Assembly (NCBI RefSeq): GCF_030177755.1
Contig: NZ_CP126539.1
Span: 451,001-515,000, forward strand
Direction: 5' to 3'
DNA: 64,000 bases
Origin: Devosia sp. RR2S18
GTDB lineage: Bacteria; Pseudomonadota; Alphaproteobacteria; Rhizobiales; Devosiaceae
Part shown: positions 16,633 to 26,822 of the stretch, in pieces
Layout of the letters: every line of letters starts with the position of its first letter
How positions within the stretch are numbered: the stretch's first letter is position 1
Translations under genes and position numbers: made by a program
The notes under the pieces: model-generated
What the model was told of the DNA's origin: nothing
Databases searched by the model: none
The model's input: the letters and a program-made list of their open reading frames with translations, nothing else

Positions 16633-17619
16633 TTATTGAGCTATGTCCGGTGCGGCGCCGGTGGCGTCGGCGGGCGCGGCTTCGGCGGCGGGCTCGGTCT
16701 GAGCGTCTACAGCTGCGGCCAGTTCGGGGTCAGGGATTTCGACCTGGGCCTCGGACATCAGGCGCTCGACGGTGTCGTCGAAGGTCTCCATCAGCAATTG
16801 CTGCTGCAACTGGGGGGCCACCTGTTCGAAAGCCGGGGCGCTGGACTGGCGGGTCTCTTCCAGGCGAATGATGTGCCAACCGAACTGTGACTGCACCGGA
16901 TCGGAGACCTGGCCGGTTTCGCTCAATGCAAAAGCGGCTTCCTCGAAGGGTGCCACCATCATGCCGCGGCTGAAGAAGCCAAGATCGCCGCCATTGGCCG
17001 CACCGGGATCGATCGAATGCTCCTGGGCCAGGGCTGCGAAGTCGGCGCCGCCTTCGAGTTCGGCCTTGAGAGTCTGAGCCTGTTCTTCGGTCTCGACCAG
17101 AATGTGGCTGGCGCGGACTTCCTGCTCGGGCTCGAAGGCTGTGACGAACTCGTCATAGCGGGCGCGCACGGCTTCTTCGGTGATGTTGTTGGCAATCGCC
17201 TCGGCAAAATAGGCGCGCCGTAGGGCCCGTTCTTCAAGATATTGCAGGCGCTGCTGAAACAGCGGGGTATCGGCCATGCCGGCGGTGCGGCCTGCTTCGG
17301 CCATCACCTTCATGTCGATCAGTACGCGCAGGAGAAAGGGACGGCGCTGGTCTGGCGGCATCTGCTGGAGTTCGGCCGCGAGATCTTCGGCGGCAAAGGA
17401 AAGATCGGCTTCGGTGATCGGCTGACCATCGACGGTGGCCACCACTGTCTCAGGGGAGACCTGCTCGGCAGGAGCGGCGGGAGCAGCAGTCTCAGCCGTA
17501 GCGGGTGCATCAGCGGCGGGCGCTGCATCCTGCGCCAGGGCGGGCGCAACGGCGTTGGCAGCCATGATAAGGGCCAGCACACTCGCGGTTTGCGCCAGGC
17601 GCAGCGGGGAAAATGTCAT
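16633..17619 (-). CDS. Parvulin-type peptidyl-prolyl cis-trans isomerase (periplasmic)
   Basis: A 328-residue exported foldase. A signal peptide ending AVAPALA is followed by an Ala/Pro-rich linker, an N-terminal chaperone-like helical region (about 55-165) and one parvulin domain (about 170-270): VRASHILVETEEQAQTLKAE, DPGAANGGDLGFFSRGMMV, FGWHIIRLEE. The C-terminal tail is again Ala/Pro/Glu-rich. PpiC/SurA/PrsA-like proteins help fold exported and outer-membrane proteins. It is divergent from secA, which encodes the export motor: a sensible functional pairing and a common one in this lineage. Confidence 0.9.
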   Translation of the reverse strand: MTFSPLRLAQTASVLALIMAANAVAPALAQDAAPAADAPATAETAAPAAPAEQVSPETVVATVDGQPITEADLSFAAEDLAAELQQMPPDQRRPFLLRVLIDMKVMAEAGRTAGMADTPLFQQRLQYLEERALRRAYFAEAIANNITEEAVRARYDEFVTAFEPEQEVRASHILVETEEQAQTLKAELEGGADFAALAQEHSIDPGAANGGDLGFFSRGMMVAPFEEAAFALSETGQVSDPVQSQFGWHIIRLEETRQSSAPAFEQVAPQLQQQLLMETFDDTVERLMSEAQVEIPDPELAAAVDAQTEPAAEAAPADATGAAPDIAQ

Positions 17620-17984
17620 GGATCAAACTCTCCTTGGCCGGTTTGGCTTGGCCGCCGGCATGTTGTTGACCGGCAGGTTGATGCCGCCTTGTGGTTCGAC
17701 GCCTCCCCTCCCACGGCAACGGGGCCAAAATGTGCCACGCCAGCTTTCGTGAGCTGGCAGGCGGCCGAAATACCCGCTTTGTAGCGGCTTTCAGGCGAGG
17801 CCCAGTTGGTGTCGCCCATTTCGGCGACGTTGACAAGACAAGGGGGCGCTCTTACATCAGAACCGCCTTTCCGCGACCTGCGGAAATACCGAAATCCAAG
17901 GCTTTACGGCTTTCTCATCGCACCGAGCCGCCCCGTCTCCCTGACTGAGGGCCCGCCCCGATGAGCAGAAAAAGGATCTGACAT
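17620..17984. other. Divergent intergenic region parvulin/secA
   Basis: 365 bases. It contains a hairpin GCCAGCT-6-AGCTGGC (17739-17758) and a good secA promoter (17830-17858). The remaining sequence shows no gene. The secA leader from the predicted start is about 120 bases. Confidence 0.7.
17830..17858 (+). promoter_or_regulatory. Predicted sigma-70 promoter of secA
   Basis: TTGACA (17830-17835), 17 bases, TACATC (17853-17858). The -35 is a perfect consensus and the spacing is ideal. The secA start is 126 bases downstream. Confidence 0.65.
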
Positions 17985-20741
17985 ATGGCACTTGCTGCGC
18001 TCGCCCGGCGGATCTTCGGTTCCCCGTCCGATCGGCACGTCAAGCGGTTCCAGGGCAAGGTCGACGAGATCAATGCGCTCGAGCCGCAATACGAAAAGCT
18101 GAGCGACGAGGAACTGCGCGGCAAGACCGCCGAGCTCAAGCAGCAGCTCGCCAATGGCGCAACGCTGGACGATCTCATCGTGCCAGCCTTTGCGACAGTC
18201 CGCGAAGCCTCCAAGCGCGTCTTGGGCATGCGCCATTTCGACGTGCAGCTGATCGGCGGCATGGTGCTCAACAACCGCTCCATTGCCGAGATGCGCACGG
18301 GTGAAGGCAAGACGCTGGTGGCAACGCTGGCGGTCTATCTCAATGCGCTGACCGGCGACGGCGTGCATGTGGTGACGGTGAACGACTATCTCGCCCGCCG
18401 CGACGCCGGCTGGATGGGCCAGATCTACAATTTCCTGGGCATGAGCTATGGCATCATCGTTCATGGCCTCAGCGATGCCGAGCGCAAGGCAGCCTACGCC
18501 GCCGACATCACCTATGGCACCAATAACGAGTTCGGCTTCGACTATCTCCGCGACAACATGAAGTACTCGCGCGCCCAAATGGCGCAGCGCGGCCATGCCT
18601 ATGCGATCGTCGACGAGGTGGACTCGATCCTGGTGGACGAGGCCCGCACGCCGCTTATTATTTCGGGGCCGTCGGAAGACCGCAGTGAACTCTACGTCAA
18701 GATCGACACCTTGATGCCGATCATCGAAGAGGGCGACTTCGAAGTCGACGAGAAGCATCGGTCGGCGACCTTCACCGATCAGGGTATCGAAAAGCTCGAG
18801 GAGCGGCTGCGTGAAGAGGGGCTGCTCAAGGGCGAGTCACTCTATGACCTCGAAAACGTCGCGCTGGTGCACCATGCCAACTCGGCGCTGCGAGCGCACA
18901 AGCTCTTCCGCAAGGACAAGGACTACATCGTCCGCAACGACGAAGTGGTGATCATCGACGAGTTCTCCGGCCGCATGATGCCGGGCCGCCGCTATTCGGA
19001 AGGCCTACACCAGGCGCTCGAAGCCAAGGAACACGTCAAGATCCAGCCCGAAAACCAGACGCTGGCCTCGATCACCTTCCAGAACTATTTCCGCCTCTAC
19101 AAGAAACTGGCCGGCATGACCGGTACGGCAGCGACCGAGGCCGAGGAGTTCGCGGACATCTACAAGCTCGATGTGGTCACTATTCCGACCAATCTGCCGA
19201 TCCAGCGTATCGACGACGAGGACGCGATCTATCGCACGGCGGCCGAGAAGTTCGACGCCATCGCCGATATGATCAAGGCCTGCCAGGAGCGCGGGCAACC
19301 CGTGCTGGTGGGTACGACTTCGATCGAGAAGTCGGAAATGCTGGCCGAGCTGCTGCGTCAGAAGAATGTGGGGCAGATGAACGTGCTCAATGCCCGTCAT
19401 CACGAGCAGGAAGCGTTCATCGTCGCCGATGCGGGCCTGCCCGGCGCCATCACTATCGCCACCAACATGGCGGGTCGCGGCACGGATATTCAGCTGGGCG
19501 GCAATCTCGAGATGCGCATCCAGAAAGAGGCCGAAGGTCTCGAAGGGGAAGCGCGCGACGCCAAGATCGCTGAGATCAAGGAACAGATCGCAGCCGACAA
19601 GGCCAAGGCGTTGGCTGCCGGCGGCCTTATGGTGATCGGCACCGAACGGCACGAATCCCGCCGTATCGACAACCAGCTGCGTGGCCGTTCCGGCCGCCAG
19701 GGTGACCCCGGCCACTCGGCATTCTTCCTCAGCCTTCAGGACGATTTGATGCGCATCTTCCCGGTGGACAGCATGGATTCCATGCTGGGCAAGCTGGGGC
19801 TGGAGCAGGGGGAGTCCATAACCCATCCTTGGGTGACCAAGGCCATCGAGCGGGCGCAGACCAAGGTCGAGGCGCGCAATTTCGACATCCGCAAGAACAT
19901 CCTCAAATACGACGACGTGATGAACGATCAGCGCAAGGTGATCTTCGAGCAGCGTCTGGAGATGATGGATGCCGAGGACGTCAGCGACACGGTCCGTGAC
20001 ATGCGCCACGACGTGGTGGATGCCCTGGTCGCCAAGGCCATCCCGCCGCGCGCCTATCCGGAGCAGTGGGACACTGAATTCCTCGCGAGCGAAGCCAAGG
20101 CGAAGCTCAACATCGACATTCCTGCCAAGCAGTGGGCGGAAGAAGAAGGCATCGACGCCGAGATCGTCACCGAGCGGATGATCGCGGCGACAGACGAAAA
20201 ATTCGACGCCAAGATCGAGAAGTATTCGCCCGAGGTGATGCGGCAGGTAGAAAAATCGGTGCTGCTCCAGTCAATCGACCAGCTCTGGCGCGAGCACCTA
20301 GTGACGCTCGATCATCTGTCCAAGGTCGTGGGCTGGCGCGGTATCGCCCAGCGCGATCCGCTCAACGAATATAAGCAGGAAGCCTATGAGCTCTTCCAAA
20401 GCTTGCTGACCAATCTACGCGAGGTGGTGACGCGGCAGCTCATGCATATCGAGTTGCGGGTGCAGCAGCCCGAGCCGGCGCCTCAGCCTAACCCTGCCCA
20501 GTTGCAGGAGACGCATATTGACCCAACGACCGGCCAGAACGACGCACAAAGCGATGTTTCGGGTACGGTCCCGACCGGCAATTTCGCAGCAGGCCCGTTT
20601 GCGGACGGCGATGACGATGCGGCCGACGCGGACACCACACTTCGCCCGATTGATCCCAAATTGCTTGAAGGGGTGTCGCGCAACGCGCCTTGCCCCTGCG
20701 GTTCAGGCAAGAAATTCAAGCACTGCCACGGTGCATTCTAG
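17985..20741 (+). CDS. secA: Preprotein translocase ATPase SecA
   Basis: A 918-residue motor that drives unfolded preproteins through SecYEG. Walker A is in [11 protein letters not shown] (104-110), the helicase-like motifs are [24 protein letters not shown] and [20 protein letters not shown], and the second nucleotide domain has [14 protein letters not shown] and [13 protein letters not shown]. The C-terminal zinc tail [14 protein letters not shown], which binds SecB and phospholipids, is intact. Length is normal for alphaproteobacteria. ATG start 10 bases after AAAAAGGA, with a predicted promoter upstream and a strong terminator downstream. Confidence 0.97.
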   Translation: MALAALARRIFGSPSDRHVKRFQGKVDEINALEPQYEKLSDEELRGKTAELKQQLANGATLDDLIVPAFATVREASKRVLGMRHFDVQLIGGMVLNNRSIAEMRTGEGKTLVATLAVYLNALTGDGVHVVTVNDYLARRDAGWMGQIYNFLGMSYGIIVHGLSDAERKAAYAADITYGTNNEFGFDYLRDNMKYSRAQMAQRGHAYAIVDEVDSILVDEARTPLIISGPSEDRSELYVKIDTLMPIIEEGDFEVDEKHRSATFTDQGIEKLEERLREEGLLKGESLYDLENVALVHHANSALRAHKLFRKDKDYIVRNDEVVIIDEFSGRMMPGRRYSEGLHQALEAKEHVKIQPENQTLASITFQNYFRLYKKLAGMTGTAATEAEEFADIYKLDVVTIPTNLPIQRIDDEDAIYRTAAEKFDAIADMIKACQERGQPVLVGTTSIEKSEMLAELLRQKNVGQMNVLNARHHEQEAFIVADAGLPGAITIATNMAGRGTDIQLGGNLEMRIQKEAEGLEGEARDAKIAEIKEQIAADKAKALAAGGLMVIGTERHESRRIDNQLRGRSGRQGDPGHSAFFLSLQDDLMRIFPVDSMDSMLGKLGLEQGESITHPWVTKAIERAQTKVEARNFDIRKNILKYDDVMNDQRKVIFEQRLEMMDAEDVSDTVRDMRHDVVDALVAKAIPPRAYPEQWDTEFLASEAKAKLNIDIPAKQWAEEEGIDAEIVTERMIAATDEKFDAKIEKYSPEVMRQVEKSVLLQSIDQLWREHLVTLDHLSKVVGWRGIAQRDPLNEYKQEAYELFQSLLTNLREVVTRQLMHIELRVQQPEPAPQPNPAQLQETHIDPTTGQNDAQSDVSGTVPTGNFAAGPFADGDDDAADADTTLRPIDPKLLEGVSRNAPCPCGSGKKFKHCHGAF

Positions 20742-20749
20742 TTGAGGGA

Positions 20750-20775
20750 GGCCCGGTTCGTTCCGGGCCTTTTTT
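20750..20775 (+). terminator. Rho-independent terminator of secA
   Basis: GGCCCGG-TTCGTT-CCGGGCC followed by TTTTTT, 8 bases after the stop codon. Confidence 0.92.
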
Positions 20776-20779
20776 CTGG

Positions 20780-21406
20780 CTAGCAGGTGACGCGAAGTTC
20801 GGCGTAGTCGCTCATGCCCTCGGTTCCCGCCGAGAACAGGCCCACCATGCAGCCGGTGCCCGGTAGAGCGATGCTGGCGCCGGCCGCGATAACCGCGCCA
20901 TTGCCCAAGGTGATGAACCCATTATCTACAGCGGCAACTTCGATCGTGGCTGGACTGCCGCAGATTGGGTAGGCGTCTCCTGCCGCAACAAGGAAGCGCG
21001 TGCCGGTGGGCATGCAGTCGCCAGTAGTTTCTACAGGGGTGGCGGCAGTCGGAGTGGGCGCAGTGATCGCGGCTGCGGGTGCATTGCGCCATTCCTCTTC
21101 AAGGATGGCGAGGCGATTGGCGAGATCGGATAATTCGGTGCTCGCCGTGCTGTTGCCGGCCTGCTGGTTGAAGAGTTCGAGACTGAGCTTGATCTGCGCG
21201 ATGTCGGTCGACAGACGGCTGAGCTCGCGCTGCGTGTCAGCGTAGCTCCAGGCGGTGGCAGCCAAAGCAGCGACGCCCACCAGGCCGACGGTGATGCTGG
21301 CGATCTCGCTCCATGGGAGTGCCCGCCGCGCCAACGGCTGAACCGGAGGGGAGCTCGGCTGCCGCTCATCGCGGGAGACGCTTTTTACAGTCCACTGGTC
21401 TTCCAA
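20780..21406 (-). CDS. Hypothetical membrane-anchored protein
   Basis: A 208-residue protein with one transmembrane segment near residues 35-55 (IASITVGLVGVAALAATAW). A short helical, coiled-coil-like stretch (TQRELSRLSTDIAQIKLSLELFN to LANRLAILEEEW) and a low-complexity Ala/Thr/Pro linker follow. The C-terminal domain (about 130-208) has four cysteines in TGDCM, YPICG, GTGCM and VTC, which suggests two disulfides and a periplasmic location. No family recognised. It lies opposite the secA end and just downstream of the L,D-transpeptidase gene on the same strand. Confidence 0.65.
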   Translation of the reverse strand: MEDQWTVKSVSRDERQPSSPPVQPLARRALPWSEIASITVGLVGVAALAATAWSYADTQRELSRLSTDIAQIKLSLELFNQQAGNSTASTELSDLANRLAILEEEWRNAPAAAITAPTPTAATPVETTGDCMPTGTRFLVAAGDAYPICGSPATIEVAAVDNGFITLGNGAVIAAGASIALPGTGCMVGLFSAGTEGMSDYAELRVTC

Positions 21407-21457
21407 AGCGATCGTCTCCGGTTGAGCCCACCGCCTCGCAGCCCATTGGGGCGGAAC

Positions 21458-22462
21458 TTAGGACCGCGGGGGCGGAAGCTGCGGGGTGGGCGCTGGTTGT
21501 CCGGTATTTGCGGGGGCAATCTCGCTGTTCTGGCTGCCGCCGAAGAAATTGCCGATGCCGCCGAAGAAGCCGGACACAGCCTCGCCCCTGGCCTTGATGG
21601 CGGCGGCTTCATTGACGGCGCGTTGCTCGGCTGCGATGGCGGTCGAGAATTTCGTCTCGTCCGCCTGCTGCTTGGCGACAAGCGCTGCGTTCTGCACGGT
21701 TGGGGGGCACGGTCCCATGGCATCGAGCGGCCCGGTCGCGGCAGCGTTGAAGATGTAGCGGCGCTCGCACACATCCCAGATCGGCGGCGTCTTGGTGACC
21801 TCGAAATAGTCGTGGCCGTCCTTGATGTTCTTCCAGAACGCCAGATGCGTGTTGTTAGCCTGCGCGGCCAAATTGGGTCCGGTCATGCGGAACGGGAAGA
21901 TCTGCAGCTGAAAACTAGGATTGCCGCCCTTGAAGGTTTCGCGCGCCAGGGCAAAGATCTCGGCGATGCCGGCATCGGTCATGGCGTAGCACCCGACGGA
22001 GCGACAATCGCCATGCACCATGAGATTGGAGCCGGTGCGACCATGGGCCCGGTCGAACTTGTTGGGAAAGCCGGTGTTGAACGCGAGATAGAAGTTGGAC
22101 CGCGGGTTCATCAGGCCGGGCGTGATGGTGTAGAAGCCCTCGGGGCTCTGCCGGTCGCCTTCCTTGAACTTGGGGCCGAGATCGCCCGAATAGGCGCAAA
22201 TCTCATAGGTCTTGAAGAGCCGGAATTCACCCGAACTGGTGCGCTTCCAGATCTCGAGCACTTCTTCCTGCTTGAAGATGCGCACCACCATGGCTTCTCC
22301 GGGGGAGGAGCCCATGGCTTTCAGCGCAGCGACAGTGCCGCTCGAGAGCGGCTGATTGTGCCGGTTGTCGCCTTTGATGAAGCCGCCACAAGCGGCGAGC
22401 CCGAAGGCAACCCAGACCAGGATCAGGGCCGAGCAGATTTTGCGAAGCAGGGTGGCGGTCAC
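21458..22462 (-). CDS. L,D-transpeptidase (YkuD domain) lipoprotein
   Basis: A 334-residue protein. The signal ends in the lipobox GLAAC (Cys about 25). The YkuD catalytic motif is in NLMVHGDCRSVGCYAMTD (His and the nucleophile Cys in SxGC, about residues 153-166), preceded by EICAYSGDLGPKFKEGDRQS and SPEGFYTITP. It belongs to the ErfK/YafK-like group that cross-links peptidoglycan or attaches lipoproteins to it. The C-terminal third is an unassigned Ala/Glu-rich extension with Pro/Gln at the end. Extracytoplasmic. Confidence 0.88.
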   Translation of the reverse strand: MTATLLRKICSALILVWVAFGLAACGGFIKGDNRHNQPLSSGTVAALKAMGSSPGEAMVVRIFKQEEVLEIWKRTSSGEFRLFKTYEICAYSGDLGPKFKEGDRQSPEGFYTITPGLMNPRSNFYLAFNTGFPNKFDRAHGRTGSNLMVHGDCRSVGCYAMTDAGIAEIFALARETFKGGNPSFQLQIFPFRMTGPNLAAQANNTHLAFWKNIKDGHDYFEVTKTPPIWDVCERRYIFNAAATGPLDAMGPCPPTVQNAALVAKQQADETKFSTAIAAEQRAVNEAAAIKARGEAVSGFFGGIGNFFGGSQNSEIAPANTGQPAPTPQLPPPRS

Positions 22463-22614
22463 GTTCGGGCGGCCCAGGATGCAACAAGGAGGCGATGACC
22501 CGTGAGGGTCATCTGGTTACCGCAGCATGATAAATGCTGGTGAAGGATCCCTTACCACGCCGCCAAAAGGCGCGGAAGCGCCTCCCGTGTCACGCAGATG
22601 TGTGCCTATTGCGC

Positions 22615-23568
22615 CTAGAGGCTTGTGCCGATTGCCAGGAATTTTTCCCGACGATGCTCGCGCACTTCAAGGCGGCTACGGCCAGAGAAGTCACTTAGGA
22701 AGGTTTCGATGGCGCTCCGGGTGGAGGCGATCACGGTTTCGGCGTGGCGGTGGGCACCACCAGCAGGCTCGGGGATGATGCCGTCGATCACGCCAAAGCC
22801 AAGCAGGTCCTGGGCAGTGATCTTTTGAGCAGTTGCCATGTCCTGCGCCTTGGCGGCGTCGCGGAAGAGAATGGAAGCGCCCGCTTCAGGCGAGATGACG
22901 CTATAAACGGCGTTTTCGAGCATCAGCACGCGGTTGGCCGTGGCGATGGCGATAGCGCCGCCCGAACCGCCCTCGCCGATGATGATGGCAAGGTTGGGAA
23001 CGCCAAGTTCAAGTGACTTTTCTGTGGAGCGGGCAATGGCTTCGGCCTGGCCGCGCTCTTCAGCGCCGATGCCAGGATAGGCGCCGGCGGTGTCGACAAA
23101 GGAAATGACCGGGAGATTGAACCGATCGGCCATTTCCATGATGCGGACGGCCTTGCGGTAGCCCTCCGGCTTGGCCATGCCGAAATTGTACTTGAGCCGT
23201 GTCTCAGTGGAATTGCCCTTTTCCTGGCCGAGAATAGCGACGGGTTGACCGTTGAAGCGGCCGAAGCCGGCCTGGACCGCGGGGTCCTCGGCAAATTTGC
23301 GATCGCCGGCAAGGGGCGCCCACTCGGTGATCAATGAGCGCACATAGTCAATGAAGTGCGGTCGCTGCGGATGGCGCGCGACCTGGGTTTTCTGCCATGG
23401 AGTCAAGCGCTTATAGATTTCGGACAGTGCCTCGTCGGCCCGGCTGGATAGTCGATTGACCTCCTCGTCGATGCTGACGGCCTGGTCGGTGGAGGCCAGG
23501 GACTTCAGTTCGACGATCTTGCCTTCGAGATCGGCTACCGGCTTTTCAAAATCGAGATAAGACTGCAT
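22615..23568 (-). CDS. accA: Acetyl-CoA carboxylase carboxyltransferase subunit alpha
   Basis: A 317-residue enzyme that, with AccD, transfers carboxyl from biotin to acetyl-CoA to make malonyl-CoA, the first step of fatty-acid synthesis. Family stretches: YLDFEKPVADLEGKI at the start, RPHFIDYVRSLITEW, GMAKPEGYRKAVRIMEMADR, FVDTAGAYPGIGAEERGQAE, GEGGSGGAIAIATANRVLML and YSVISPEAGASILFRD. Length is typical. It lies alone, with xerD upstream on the same strand. Confidence 0.96.
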   Translation of the reverse strand: MQSYLDFEKPVADLEGKIVELKSLASTDQAVSIDEEVNRLSSRADEALSEIYKRLTPWQKTQVARHPQRPHFIDYVRSLITEWAPLAGDRKFAEDPAVQAGFGRFNGQPVAILGQEKGNSTETRLKYNFGMAKPEGYRKAVRIMEMADRFNLPVISFVDTAGAYPGIGAEERGQAEAIARSTEKSLELGVPNLAIIIGEGGSGGAIAIATANRVLMLENAVYSVISPEAGASILFRDAAKAQDMATAQKITAQDLLGFGVIDGIIPEPAGGAHRHAETVIASTRSAIETFLSDFSGRSRLEVREHRREKFLAIGTSL

Positions 23569-23742
23569 GGACCTGCCCGTTATGGGTCTCGTTTAGGCGA
23601 CCCGCAAACCGGCCGCTGCTCTTGCGCTTTAAGTTGGCCGGAAAGTGGCGGTGGTGCGACGCCGAGTCAAGGCTCCACCCGAACCGCGTCCTTGTTGGCC
23701 GATAATCCACAACGGACTGCGCAACCGAATGGCTGCATTGCG

Positions 23743-24645
23743 CTACACTTCGCTTAAAGGGTGATGCGTTTCGACGAGAGTGCGCAGCTTCTCGTCGAGC
23801 ACGTGGGTGTAGATCTGCGTGGTAGAAATATCGGCGTGACCCAAGAGCATCTGCACCACGCGCAGGTCGGCGCCGCCGCCCAGCAGATGGCTGGCAAAGG
23901 CATGGCGCAGCACGTGCGGCGCAACGCGAGCCGAACTGATGCCGGCGCGTCCCGCGAGCCCCTTCAGATCGCGGGCGAAGACCTGACGGGAAAGATACCC
24001 CTCGGCGCCGCTGGCGGGGAAAAGAAAGGGGCCGGGTTCGAGCGTCGCCAGATAGGTGCGCACGGCATCGCGCGCCCGGTCATTGACCGGCACGACACGT
24101 TCCTTGTTCCCCTTGCCGGTCACGGTGATGTAGCTGGCGTCGCGCATGACGGCGGCGCGCTTGAGGCTTACCAGTTCGGATACGCGCATGCCGGTGGCGT
24201 AGAGCAATTCGAGCAGGACGTAGAGCCGCAGGGCGGCTGCCTGCTTGGCCGGGGTGTCGGCCGCATTGGCTTCCGCTTCGGCGGTCGCCAGCAGCCGGTC
24301 GACCTCGGCGATGGAGAGGACCTTGGGGAGGGCGCGGCGCGCCTTGGGACTGGCAATGATGCGCGTGGGATCGTCGCCCCGCAGATTATCGGCGCATAAA
24401 AAGCGGTGGAACTGGCGGATGGCGGAAAGCCGGCGGGCGCTCGAAGCGGCCGAGAGGCCGTCGCGCTTCAGCCGGTCAATATAGGCGTTGATGGTTTCGC
24501 GCTGCACATCGAGCAGGGTCTGCCCCTGACCGGCGACGAAACCGGCATAATCGGCAAGGTCGCGGCGATAGGCGGCAATGGTGTTTGCCGCCGCGCCGCG
24601 CTCGGCACTCATCATTTCAAGGAAAGTGCCGACCAGGTGGCTCAC
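23743..24645 (-). CDS. xerD: Tyrosine recombinase XerD
   Basis: A 300-residue site-specific recombinase that resolves chromosome dimers at dif with XerC. The catalytic set is complete: Arg154 (TGMRVSEL), Lys178, His244/Arg247 (HVLRHAFASH), His270 (LLGHADIST) and Tyr279 (IYTHV). The N-terminal SAM-like domain (residues 1-100) is present. XerD rather than XerC is chosen from the LLGHADISTTQIYTHV form and the position near accA and aroK, as in many Hyphomicrobiales. It overlaps the stop of the small upstream membrane-protein gene by 4 bases. Confidence 0.93.
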   Translation of the reverse strand: MSHLVGTFLEMMSAERGAAANTIAAYRRDLADYAGFVAGQGQTLLDVQRETINAYIDRLKRDGLSAASSARRLSAIRQFHRFLCADNLRGDDPTRIIASPKARRALPKVLSIAEVDRLLATAEAEANAADTPAKQAAALRLYVLLELLYATGMRVSELVSLKRAAVMRDASYITVTGKGNKERVVPVNDRARDAVRTYLATLEPGPFLFPASGAEGYLSRQVFARDLKGLAGRAGISSARVAPHVLRHAFASHLLGGGADLRVVQMLLGHADISTTQIYTHVLDEKLRTLVETHHPLSEV

Positions 24646-24908
24646 TCGGCGACGGGCTCCGGGACGGGCTCGACGAGGGGTTCTTCCACAGGTTCTTCGA
24701 CCGGCTCGGCTGCGGGGGCGGCCTGCCCCGGGAGCGGGGTCGCGCCGGGCAGCGTGGGGGCGCCGCCGCCCAGCAATTCACGAGCAGGAATGCGAATCCG
24801 CGTCTCTTCGGGCGTCGGGTCGACAAAGCTGACGAGCGCAAGCATGCCCACATAGACAAGGCCGGCGAGGAAAAGCAGGGTGATCAACAGGCGGATTAAT
24901 GTGGGCAT
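24642..24908 (-). CDS. Small single-pass membrane protein, unknown
   Basis: An 88-residue protein: one transmembrane segment (residues 4-27, LIRLLITLLFLAGLVYVGMLAL), a short conserved-looking stretch (DPTPEETRIRIPARELLGG), then a Pro/Glu/Val-rich tail (EPVEEPVEEPLVEP). A short helper protein of this kind often precedes xerD in Hyphomicrobiales. Overlaps xerD by 4 bases (ATGA), so it is translated with it. Function unknown. Confidence 0.75.
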   Translation of the reverse strand: MPTLIRLLITLLFLAGLVYVGMLALVSFVDPTPEETRIRIPARELLGGGAPTLPGATPLPGQAAPAAEPVEEPVEEPLVEPVPEPVAE

Positions 24909-25005
24909 GACAGTCGGTCACATCTCTTGGTTTTGGGCCAACATGGCCGGAAAAGGTTTCGATCTGGTAGGCATAGTGGTTTTCACAACGCCTGACTGCA
25001 AGTTC

Positions 25006-25034
25006 TTGACACGATTGTCCCGGGCCGCTTGATA
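25006..25034 (+). promoter_or_regulatory. Predicted sigma-70 promoter of aroK-aroB
   Basis: TTGACA (25006-25011), 17 bases, TTGATA (25029-25034). The aroK start at 25060 leaves a short leader of about 20 bases. Confidence 0.6.
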
Positions 25035-25059
25035 GCCTTAGCACCTGGGAGCTCCTTTT

Positions 25060-25644
25060 TTGACTCGATCCAACGCCGCATCACGCCAGGCGCGCGCCGA
25101 AGCCCTTGCCGAGCGCCTGGCCGGCAAGCCTTTGGTGCTGGTGGGCATGATGGGCGCAGGCAAGACCACTGTGGGGCGACGGGTGGCCAATCGGCTCGGC
25201 CGGCATTTCTTCGACAGCGACGAGGAAATCGAAAAAGCCGCGCAGATGACCATCCCAGACATCTTCCAGCAGCGGGGCGAAGACGAATTCCGCGCCGGGG
25301 AAACCCGGGTGATCGCCCGCGTGCTGCGCGAACCAGGCATCGTGCTGGCCACCGGGGGCGGTGCCTTTGTCAACGCCACGACGCGCACGCTGGTGAAGCA
25401 GGAAGCTGTGTCGGTCTGGCTCAAAGCCGATCTCGACGTGCTGTTTGAGCGGGTGTCGCGCCGCTCCAACCGGCCGCTGCTCAAGACCGAGAACCCCAGG
25501 GCTACGCTCGAGAAGCTAATCGCGGACCGCTATCCGATCTATGCCGAGGCCGATGTGACCGTCGCCTCGCGCGATGTCCCGCAGGATGTCGTGGCCAACA
25601 ACGTTATCGATGCGGTGCTGACCCACCTCAAAAGCCAGGACTGA
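25060..25644 (+). CDS. aroK: Shikimate kinase
   Basis: A 194-residue kinase that phosphorylates shikimate at C3 in the aromatic amino-acid pathway. P-loop GMMGAGKTTVGR (29-40), substrate-binding Asp in FFDSDEEIE, FRAGETRVI, ATGGGAFV and the C-terminal LxxxRYPIYAEAD. TTG start, shown by the position of the promoter and the lack of an earlier in-frame start. aroB follows after 2 bases, so they form an operon. Confidence 0.95.
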   Translation: MTRSNAASRQARAEALAERLAGKPLVLVGMMGAGKTTVGRRVANRLGRHFFDSDEEIEKAAQMTIPDIFQQRGEDEFRAGETRVIARVLREPGIVLATGGGAFVNATTRTLVKQEAVSVWLKADLDVLFERVSRRSNRPLLKTENPRATLEKLIADRYPIYAEADVTVASRDVPQDVVANNVIDAVLTHLKSQD

Positions 25645-25646
25645 CC

Positions 25647-26759
25647 ATGGCCGATATTGCCCACACCGTTCATGTTGCGCTTGGCGAGCGCGCCTATGAC
25701 ATCCTGATCGGCGATGCGCTGCTCGATGGGGCCGGCGGCATCCTCAAGGAGCGTTTTCCCGGCAGGCGCTTCGGCATCATCACGGACATGAACGTGGCCG
25801 ATGCTCATCTGGCGCGATTGACCCGGTCGCTGGACGATGCGGGGCTCGAACATACCGAGATTGTCTTGCCGGCGGGCGAAAGCACCAAAAGCTGGGACTT
25901 GCTGGGCCAGGCGGTGGAAGGGCTGCTTGCCGCTCGCCTGGAACGCGGCGACCTGGTGCTGGCGCTGGGGGGCGGGGTGATCGGGGATCTCGCCGGCTTT
26001 GCCGCTTCGATCGTGCGGCGCGGCATGGATTTCGTGCAGATGCCGACGAGCCTCCTGGCCCAGGTGGACAGCTCAGTCGGCGGCAAGACCGGCATCAATT
26101 CGCCCCATGGCAAGAACCTCATTGGGGCCTTCCACCAGCCCAGGCTGGTGCTAGCGGACCTTTCGACCCTCGATACACTGCCCAAGCGGCAGTTTGCTGC
26201 CGGCTATGCCGAGGTGGTGAAATATGGCCTAATCGATGATCCGGAGTTCTTCTTCTGGCTCGAGGAGCAGCACGAAGAGATCTTTGCTGGCGGCCCGGCG
26301 CGGGGCGAAGCCATTGCCCGCTGCTGCGCGCACAAGGCACGCGTGGTGATCGAGGACGAAAAGGAGCTGGGGGTGCGGGCCCTGCTCAATCTGGGGCACA
26401 CTTTCGGGCATGCGCTGGAAAAGGACACCGGCTATTCGGACCGTTTGCTGCATGGCGAGGGCGTGAGCATCGGCATGGTGCTCGCCCATGCGTTCTCCGC
26501 GCGACTGGGGCTGGCGCCGGGGCAGGACACCAGCCGGGTCGAAGCGCATCTCAAAAGGGCAGGGCTGCCCACGCGCCTAAGGGATATACCCGGCACGCTC
26601 GGGTCGACCGAGACGCTGATGGCGGCCATCGCGCAGGACAAGAAGGTGTCGCGCGGGGCGCTCACCTTCATCCTGACCCGCGGGATCGGCCAGGCCTTCA
26701 TTGAGCGTGGCGTCGCGCCGCAGGCGGTGACCGAGTTTCTCAACGAGATGCGAGAGTAG
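25647..26759 (+). CDS. aroB: 3-Dehydroquinate synthase
   Basis: A 370-residue enzyme that converts DAHP to 3-dehydroquinate using NAD and a divalent metal. Motifs: LPAGESTKSW, LALGGGVIGDLAGFAA, PTSLLAQVDSSVGGKTGIN, KNLIGAFHQPRLVL, GYAEVVKYGLI and metal ligands in LNLGHTFGHALE and LHGEGVSIGM. Full length. It is the second gene of the aroK-aroB operon. Confidence 0.97.
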   Translation: MADIAHTVHVALGERAYDILIGDALLDGAGGILKERFPGRRFGIITDMNVADAHLARLTRSLDDAGLEHTEIVLPAGESTKSWDLLGQAVEGLLAARLERGDLVLALGGGVIGDLAGFAASIVRRGMDFVQMPTSLLAQVDSSVGGKTGINSPHGKNLIGAFHQPRLVLADLSTLDTLPKRQFAAGYAEVVKYGLIDDPEFFFWLEEQHEEIFAGGPARGEAIARCCAHKARVVIEDEKELGVRALLNLGHTFGHALEKDTGYSDRLLHGEGVSIGMVLAHAFSARLGLAPGQDTSRVEAHLKRAGLPTRLRDIPGTLGSTETLMAAIAQDKKVSRGALTFILTRGIGQAFIERGVAPQAVTEFLNEMRE

Positions 26760-26822
26760 GGCTCGCCCTTGGGCATCAAAGCTTGGGGAAGGTGTTGCCA
26801 GCCCGCCCTTTGCGCCCCATAT

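Noticed and set aside
23743..24645. XerD as an integrase of a mobile element
   Set aside because: It is flanked by core genes (accA, aroK), carries the full catalytic set in normal order, and there is no adjacent tRNA attachment site or direct repeat.
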